Positions 5,527 to 8,718 of a stretch of 8,718 bases of DNA are shown one piece after another. Both the position numbers and the translations under genes were made by a program. How positions within the stretch are numbered: position 1 is the first letter of the stretch; every line of letters begins with the position of its first letter. The stretch comes from Myxococcota bacterium. GTDB lineage: Bacteria > Myxococcota_A > UBA9160 > PR03. The stretch spans positions 1-8,718 of the forward strand of contig JASJBO010000300.1 in assembly GCA_030066475.1 (NCBI GenBank), in the 5' to 3' direction. The notes below the pieces were generated by a model that made no database searches, was not told the DNA's origin, and saw only the letters and a list, made by a program, of their open reading frames with translations.

Positions 5527-6417
5527 ATGGGAGGGGTCCGGGTCGGCGCACTGGTGCTCGGCTACGCGGCAATCACGCTCGGGGTCTGGCTGGCGCGAGG
5601 GGCCGCCGCAGACGACTGGGAGCGTCCGTTGCTGCTGTGGCTCAATCCCGACCGGCCGGTCCCGGGACTCGACGCGCTGGTGGTGCTTGTCACCGACTTC
5701 GCGACGCCGCTGCTCGGCGTCTGCCTGGTGGGCTGGGCGGTCGGCTACCAGCTCCAGGTGCGTGGACGCGTCTCTGCCGCGCGCCTGCGCGCGGCGTCCC
5801 GCGTCGCCGGTGTCGTCGTCGGCGCCGCGCTGGCCGGCACGGTCGCCGTCGCAGAGGGTCACGCCAACCCCGCCGGCGCGGCGCTGTCGGCGCTCGCCGC
5901 GTTCGCGCTCGTCACCTGGCTCGGCGCCAGCTATGGGCGGCTCGACGCCGAACGCCTGGCCGCGTGGTATCGCACGGGCTGGCTGGCGCTGGCCGCCGTG
6001 CTGCTGTCGGAGCTGGCGCGCGAGCTCCTCGACGAGGTGGCCGCGCGCCCGCGCCCGCTGGCGGACGCCAACGCCGCTTGGAACGCGGCCCTCCGCGTGC
6101 TGCCGGAGGAGCGTGCCAGCCGCGGCAGCTCCTACGTCTCGGGGCACGCCTCGACGATCTTCGCGCTGCTGACGCCGTTCTTCTGGTGTGCCCGCAGCCG
6201 AAGCGTGCGGACCGCGCTGATCGCCCTGGCACTGGGGGTCTCCCTCACACGGCTCTACGTCGCGGCCCACTTCCCGCTGTGTGTGGCGATGGGAGGCGTC
6301 CTCGGCTTCGCGATGGGGACACTCGTGTTCCGCGCCGCACCGTCGCCGTCCGGCGATGCCGCGGACGCCGAGCCGCGTGGTCCTCGCGTCGGCTCGGAGC
6401 CCGCGTCTTCGGGATGA
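5527..6417 (+). CDS. PAP2-family (phosphatidic acid phosphatase type 2) membrane protein with altered catalytic motifs
   Basis: This 296-residue integral membrane protein has the fold of lipid phosphatases, such as undecaprenyl-pyrophosphate or lipid A phosphatases, which work on the outer face of the inner membrane. Hydrophobic segments lie near 6-23, 50-74, 93-109, 118-134, 151-163, 207-222, 229-240 and 251-268. The family's three motifs are present in order: DEVAARPRP (169-177), YVSGHAS (203-209) and TRLYVAAHFPLC (241-252). Motif 2 His207 and motif 3 Arg242 and His248 (the nucleophile in the family) are kept. The motif 1 Lys is replaced by Asp169 and the motif 3 Asp by Cys252. The protein may therefore be an altered or weakened phosphatase, or may have another role. 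The last 28 residues are polar, Pro/Ser-rich and probably disordered. ATG 5527 is the first in frame; there is no Shine-Dalgarno. The stop lies 3 bp from the convergent nitroreductase gene. Confidence 0.85.
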   Translation: MGGVRVGALVLGYAAITLGVWLARGAAADDWERPLLLWLNPDRPVPGLDALVVLVTDFATPLLGVCLVGWAVGYQLQVRGRVSAARLRAASRVAGVVVGAALAGTVAVAEGHANPAGAALSALAAFALVTWLGASYGRLDAERLAAWYRTGWLALAAVLLSELARELLDEVAARPRPLADANAAWNAALRVLPEERASRGSSYVSGHASTIFALLTPFFWCARSRSVRTALIALALGVSLTRLYVAAHFPLCVAMGGVLGFAMGTLVFRAAPSPSGDAADAEPRGPRVGSEPASSG

Positions 6418-6420
6418 CGC

Positions 6421-7068
6421 CTACGCGTCGCGGGTGCGGCCCCAGCCGTTCCAGAAGGTGACGTCGCGCGCGGGCCGCCGCTGCGCCGGTCGCAGCCGCG
6501 CGTCCTTCGTGTAGGCCACCGGGAGCAGCACGGTCTGGGTCACGCCGTCCGGGATGCCGAGCACCCGCGCCGCGCGCCCGGCCTCGCGCAGGTGCAGGGT
6601 GGTCCAGGTCGATCCGAGGCCGCGGGCGCGCAGCGCGACCATCAACGACCAGGCCGCCGGCAGCACCGAGCCGTAGAAGGCAACCTGGCGGGCGCGATCG
6701 TCCCGCGGCGGCTCGCCGAGCGAGCACACCAGGATCAGTGCTGGCACCTCGTGCAGGCGGTCGGCCAGCGCACGGTAGCCGGGGCGCAGCGGCGGGGGCT
6801 CGTCGCGGTCGGCCATGCCGGGCAGCTCGCGCCAGCCGCTCACCAGCGACTCGAACGCGTCGCGGTAGAGCGCGCCGATCTCGCGCTTCAGTGACGGCTC
6901 CGTGACGACCACGAAGCGCCAGCTCTCGCGGTCGATTCCGGTGGGCGCCTGCGTCGCGACGTCGATGCAGCGCTCGATCACCTCCGGCTCTACCGGTCGC
7001 TCGAAGTCGAGGCGCCGGCGCACCGAGCGCGTGGTCGAGAGGGCGTGGACGACGGCTTCGGGGTCCAT
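6421..7068 (-). CDS. Nitroreductase-family FMN-dependent oxidoreductase
   Basis: This 215-residue cytoplasmic flavoprotein of the nitroreductase fold uses reduced nicotinamide or a related donor to reduce nitro, quinone or other unsaturated compounds; the natural substrate is unknown. TTRSVRRR (12-19) is the FMN-phosphate binding start of the family. QAPTGIDRESWRFVVVTEPS (40-59) corresponds to the usual APSGxNxQPWxF flavin loop, with Asp46 and Glu48 where Asn and Gln are common. ARGLGSTWTTLH (148-159) is the second conserved FMN segment, and LPVAYTKD (182-189) the closing strand. An in-frame ATG 62 codons upstream would add a basic, shadow-like sequence overlapping the OYE-type gene; the ATG at 7068 gives the family's N-terminus and has a -10-like TACCCT 6 nt before it. 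There is no Shine-Dalgarno. It is divergent from the OYE-type gene across 79 bp, so shared control is plausible. Confidence 0.9.
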   Translation of the reverse strand: MDPEAVVHALSTTRSVRRRLDFERPVEPEVIERCIDVATQAPTGIDRESWRFVVVTEPSLKREIGALYRDAFESLVSGWRELPGMADRDEPPPLRPGYRALADRLHEVPALILVCSLGEPPRDDRARQVAFYGSVLPAAWSLMVALRARGLGSTWTTLHLREAGRAARVLGIPDGVTQTVLLPVAYTKDARLRPAQRRPARDVTFWNGWGRTRDA

Positions 7069-7074
7069 CCCGGC

Positions 7075-7080
7075 AGGGTA
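7075..7080 (-). promoter_or_regulatory. Candidate -10 element of the nitroreductase gene
   Basis: TACCCT on the minus strand matches TAnnnT and lies 6 nt before the ATG, so the transcript would begin at the start codon. A GTGACC (7096-7101) could serve as a -35 at a short 15-nt spacing, which is weak. The stretch ACCCTGCCGnG-ATG is shared with the start of the second VOC gene. Confidence 0.35.
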
Positions 7081-7098
7081 CGGCACGGGGCGCCGGGT

Positions 7099-7110
7099 CA
7101 CCGCCCGGTG
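7099..7110. promoter_or_regulatory. Inverted repeat in the nitroreductase/OYE divergent region, possible operator
   Basis: CACCG-CC-CGGTG is a perfect 5-bp-arm inverted repeat. It directly abuts the -35 hexamer of the OYE-type gene (7111-7116) and overlaps the -35 zone of the nitroreductase gene, where a dimeric regulator could control both. An overlapping CCGGG-N6-CCCGG (7093-7108) is also present. No regulator gene lies in the window, and a chance occurrence in G/C-rich DNA is possible. Confidence 0.3.
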
Positions 7111-7140
7111 TGGACAAGGCGCCTCGGGCCGACACATACT
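7111..7140 (+). promoter_or_regulatory. Promoter of the OYE-type oxidoreductase gene
   Basis: TGGACA (7111-7116) matches five of six bases of the sigma-70 -35 consensus and is followed after 18 nt by CATACT (7135-7140). The -10 ends 7 nt before the ATG at 7148, consistent with a leaderless mRNA; there is no Shine-Dalgarno. It is the best-matched promoter in the window. Confidence 0.45.
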
Positions 7141-7147
7141 TCCGGGC

Positions 7148-8718
7148 ATGGCGGTCGCCGACGTCCTGCTCCAGCCCTTCGAGCTGAAGCACCTGAAGCT
7201 GCGCAACCGCATCGTGAGCACCGCCCACGCGCCCGCCTTCGGGGAGGGCGGCATGCCGCGCGAGCGCTACCAGCGCTACCACGAGGAGAAGGCGCGCGGC
7301 GGCGTGGCGCTCACCCTGTTCGGCGGCTCCGCTTCGGTGGCGATCGACTCCCCGGCCAGCCTGTGGAGCCAGATCGACGTCTCGCGCGACGCCGTGATCC
7401 CCTACTTCCGCAGCTTCGCGGAGCGCATCCACCGGCACGGGGCGGCGCTGATCTGCCAGCTCACGCACATGGGGCGGCGCACGCGCTGGGACGCGGGCGA
7501 CTGGATCACCCCGGTGTCGGCGTCGGCGGTGCGCGAGCCCGCCCACAACGCGGTGCCCAAGGCGGCCGAGGAGCACGACATCCGCCGCATCCAGGGCGCC
7601 TTCGCGGAGGCGGCCACGCGCTGCCGCGAGGGCGGGCTCGACGGCTGCGAGATCCTGTTCGCCAGCCACCTGATCTGGCAGTTCGTGACGCCGCGCGTGA
7701 ACCGCCGCGCCGACGGCTACGGCGGTAGCCTCGACAACCGCCTGCGCTTCGGACTCGAGGTCCTCGAGCAGGTGCGCGCCGCCGTCGGCGACGACTACGT
7801 GGTGGGCGTGCGCATGACGGCCGACGAGATGGTGCGCGACGGGCTCTCCCACGCCGACTGCGTCGAGGTGTTCCGGCGCATCGCCCGCAGCGGCCACGTG
7901 GACTACCTGAGCGTGATCGGGGGCGAGGTCTTCACCCACCGCGAGCTCGCGGACTACATGCCCAACATGGCAGCGCCGGACGCGCCCTACCTGCCGCTGG
8001 CTCGCGCGGTGCGCGAGGCCACGGGGCTCCCGATCCTGCATGCCACTCGGATCTCGACGCCCGACGACGCCGCGCGCGCGATCCGCGACGGCTGTGCCGA
8101 CCTGGTGGGCATGACGCGCGCGCAGATCGCCGATCCCCACCTGGTGCGCAAGCTCTCCGAAGGCCGCGCCGAGGAGGTGCGGCCGTGCGTCGGGGCGAAC
8201 TACTGCATCGACCGCCTCTACGCCGGCAAGGACGCGGTGTGTCTGCACAACGCGGCGACCGGGCGCGAGGAGAAGCTGCCCCACGAGATTCCCCACGCCG
8301 ACGCGAGGCGTCGCGTTGTCGTGGTCGGCGCCGGGCCCGGAGGCCTGGAGGCGGCGCGCGTTTGCGCCGAGCGCGGCCACGACGTCGTGCTGTTCGAGCG
8401 CGCCGAGCGCGTCGGTGGGCAGCTCCGCCTCGCGGCGCGCGCGCCCTGGCGCCGCGACCTGGCCGCGATTGCCGGCTGGCTCGAGACCCAGGTGCGCCGG
8501 CTCGGGGTCGACCTGCGGCTGGGCTGGGAGGGCACGCTCGAGCGCGTGCAGGACGAGCTCCCCGACGTGGTGATCGTGGCGACGGGAGGGCGTCCGAACC
8601 CGGGCGAGGTGCCGGGCGCGGAGCACGCGCTCTCGACCTGGTCGGTCCTCGCCGGCGAGGTGGAGCCGCGGGGCCGGGTGCTCGTCTACGACGAGCACGG
8701 CGAGCACCAGGCGCTGTC
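7148..8718 (+). CDS. FMN/[Fe-S]/FAD oxidoreductase of the 2,4-dienoyl-CoA reductase / trimethylamine dehydrogenase family, C-terminus cut by window edge
   Basis: The 523 visible residues carry the N-terminal old-yellow-enzyme TIM barrel, a cluster-binding linker and the start of an FAD/NAD(P)-binding domain. Members reduce C=C bonds or demethylate/deaminate small amines; usual length is about 640-730, so roughly 120-200 residues are missing. It begins MAVADVLLQPFELKHLKLRN. The FMN barrel shows CQLTHMGRR, NRRADGYGGSLDNRLRFGLE and VGMTRAQIADPHLVRK. FASH (171-174) aligns with the YGAH active-site stretch of trimethylamine dehydrogenase, keeping His174 but with Phe171 for Tyr. The linker CVGANYCIDRLYAGKDAVC has Cys347, Cys353 and Cys365, but Ala350 where the second cluster Cys is expected. 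GAGPGG (394-399), with EAARVCAERGHDVVLFE following, is the dinucleotide-binding fold; ATGGRPNPG follows near the end. The spacing is closer to trimethylamine dehydrogenase and demethylase relatives than to FadH. It is divergent from the nitroreductase gene. Confidence 0.93.
   Translation, partial: MAVADVLLQPFELKHLKLRNRIVSTAHAPAFGEGGMPRERYQRYHEEKARGGVALTLFGGSASVAIDSPASLWSQIDVSRDAVIPYFRSFAERIHRHGAALICQLTHMGRRTRWDAGDWITPVSASAVREPAHNAVPKAAEEHDIRRIQGAFAEAATRCREGGLDGCEILFASHLIWQFVTPRVNRRADGYGGSLDNRLRFGLEVLEQVRAAVGDDYVVGVRMTADEMVRDGLSHADCVEVFRRIARSGHVDYLSVIGGEVFTHRELADYMPNMAAPDAPYLPLARAVREATGLPILHATRISTPDDAARAIRDGCADLVGMTRAQIADPHLVRKLSEGRAEEVRPCVGANYCIDRLYAGKDAVCLHNAATGREEKLPHEIPHADARRRVVVVGAGPGGLEAARVCAERGHDVVLFERAERVGGQLRLAARAPWRRDLAAIAGWLETQVRRLGVDLRLGWEGTLERVQDELPDVVIVATGGRPNPGEVPGAEHALSTWSVLAGEVEPRGRVLVYDEHGEHQAL

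Noticed and set aside
7069..7254. An upstream extension of the nitroreductase gene to an in-frame ATG at 7254.
   Set aside because: The extra 62 residues do not resemble the family and would overlap the start of the OYE-type gene. The internal ATG at 7068 gives the standard N-terminus and has a -10-like element beside it.
6245..8707. A minus-strand open frame of 820 codons opposite the OYE-type gene and overlapping the PAP2 and nitroreductase genes.
   Set aside because: It shows shadow-type composition and covers three well-supported genes in other frames. The plus-strand frame from 7148 has clear FMN, cluster and FAD motifs.
1..8718. CRISPR arrays, tRNA genes, insertion sequences, phage or defence islands.
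   Set aside because: No regularly spaced repeats, cloverleaf-like segment, transposase or integrase motif, or defence-type domain was seen on either strand.

Overview
The window is about 8.7 kb of very GC-rich DNA (roughly 70% G+C by eye) that reads as an ordinary chromosomal stretch of an environmental Gram-negative bacterium. Three things point to a deltaproteobacteria-like lineage in the broad sense (Myxococcota, Binatia or relatives): the strong G/C bias at third codon positions; an exported beta-propeller/di-haem cytochrome ending in calcium-binding-type repeats and a Cys-hydrophobic-Arg sorting tail; and housekeeping-type oxidoreductases mixed without long operons. The lineage is an inference. 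No tRNA, rRNA, CRISPR array, insertion sequence or phage gene was seen.

Layout from left to right. (1) A VOC-superfamily (glyoxalase/dioxygenase fold) gene on the minus strand, cut by the left edge. (2) Divergent from it, a plus-strand UDP-glucose 4-epimerase (galE). (3) A long, nearly perfect inverted repeat that fills the gap between galE and the convergent gene that follows. (4) A 1041-residue secreted protein on the minus strand: signal peptide, beta-propeller, two CxxCH haem sites in a MauG/cytochrome c peroxidase-like module, acidic calcium-type repeats and a sorting tail. (5) A second, different VOC gene on the minus strand, divergent from (6) a PAP2-family membrane phosphatase-like gene on the plus strand. 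(7) A nitroreductase-family flavoprotein on the minus strand, convergent with the PAP2 gene 3 bp away. (8) Divergent from it, a plus-strand old-yellow-enzyme/trimethylamine-dehydrogenase-like FMN-[Fe-S]-FAD oxidoreductase cut by the right edge.

The genes are organised as single transcription units in divergent or convergent pairs, so co-function cannot be argued from operons. The two VOC proteins, the nitroreductase and the OYE-type reductase are compatible with turnover of small organic or xenobiotic molecules, but no pathway can be named. GalE supplies UDP-galactose for surface sugars. The propeller cytochrome acts outside the cytoplasm.

The most notable observations are: the REP/MITE-like hairpin between galE and the cytochrome gene; a shared promoter geometry in which a -10-like hexamer lies 6-10 nt before the start codon of five genes that lack a Shine-Dalgarno, which suggests leaderless transcripts; loss of canonical catalytic or ligand residues in the PAP2 protein (Lys and Asp) and the OYE-type protein (one of four cluster cysteines); and the domain architecture and C-terminal tail of the large cytochrome. 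No convincing multi-gene novel system was found.
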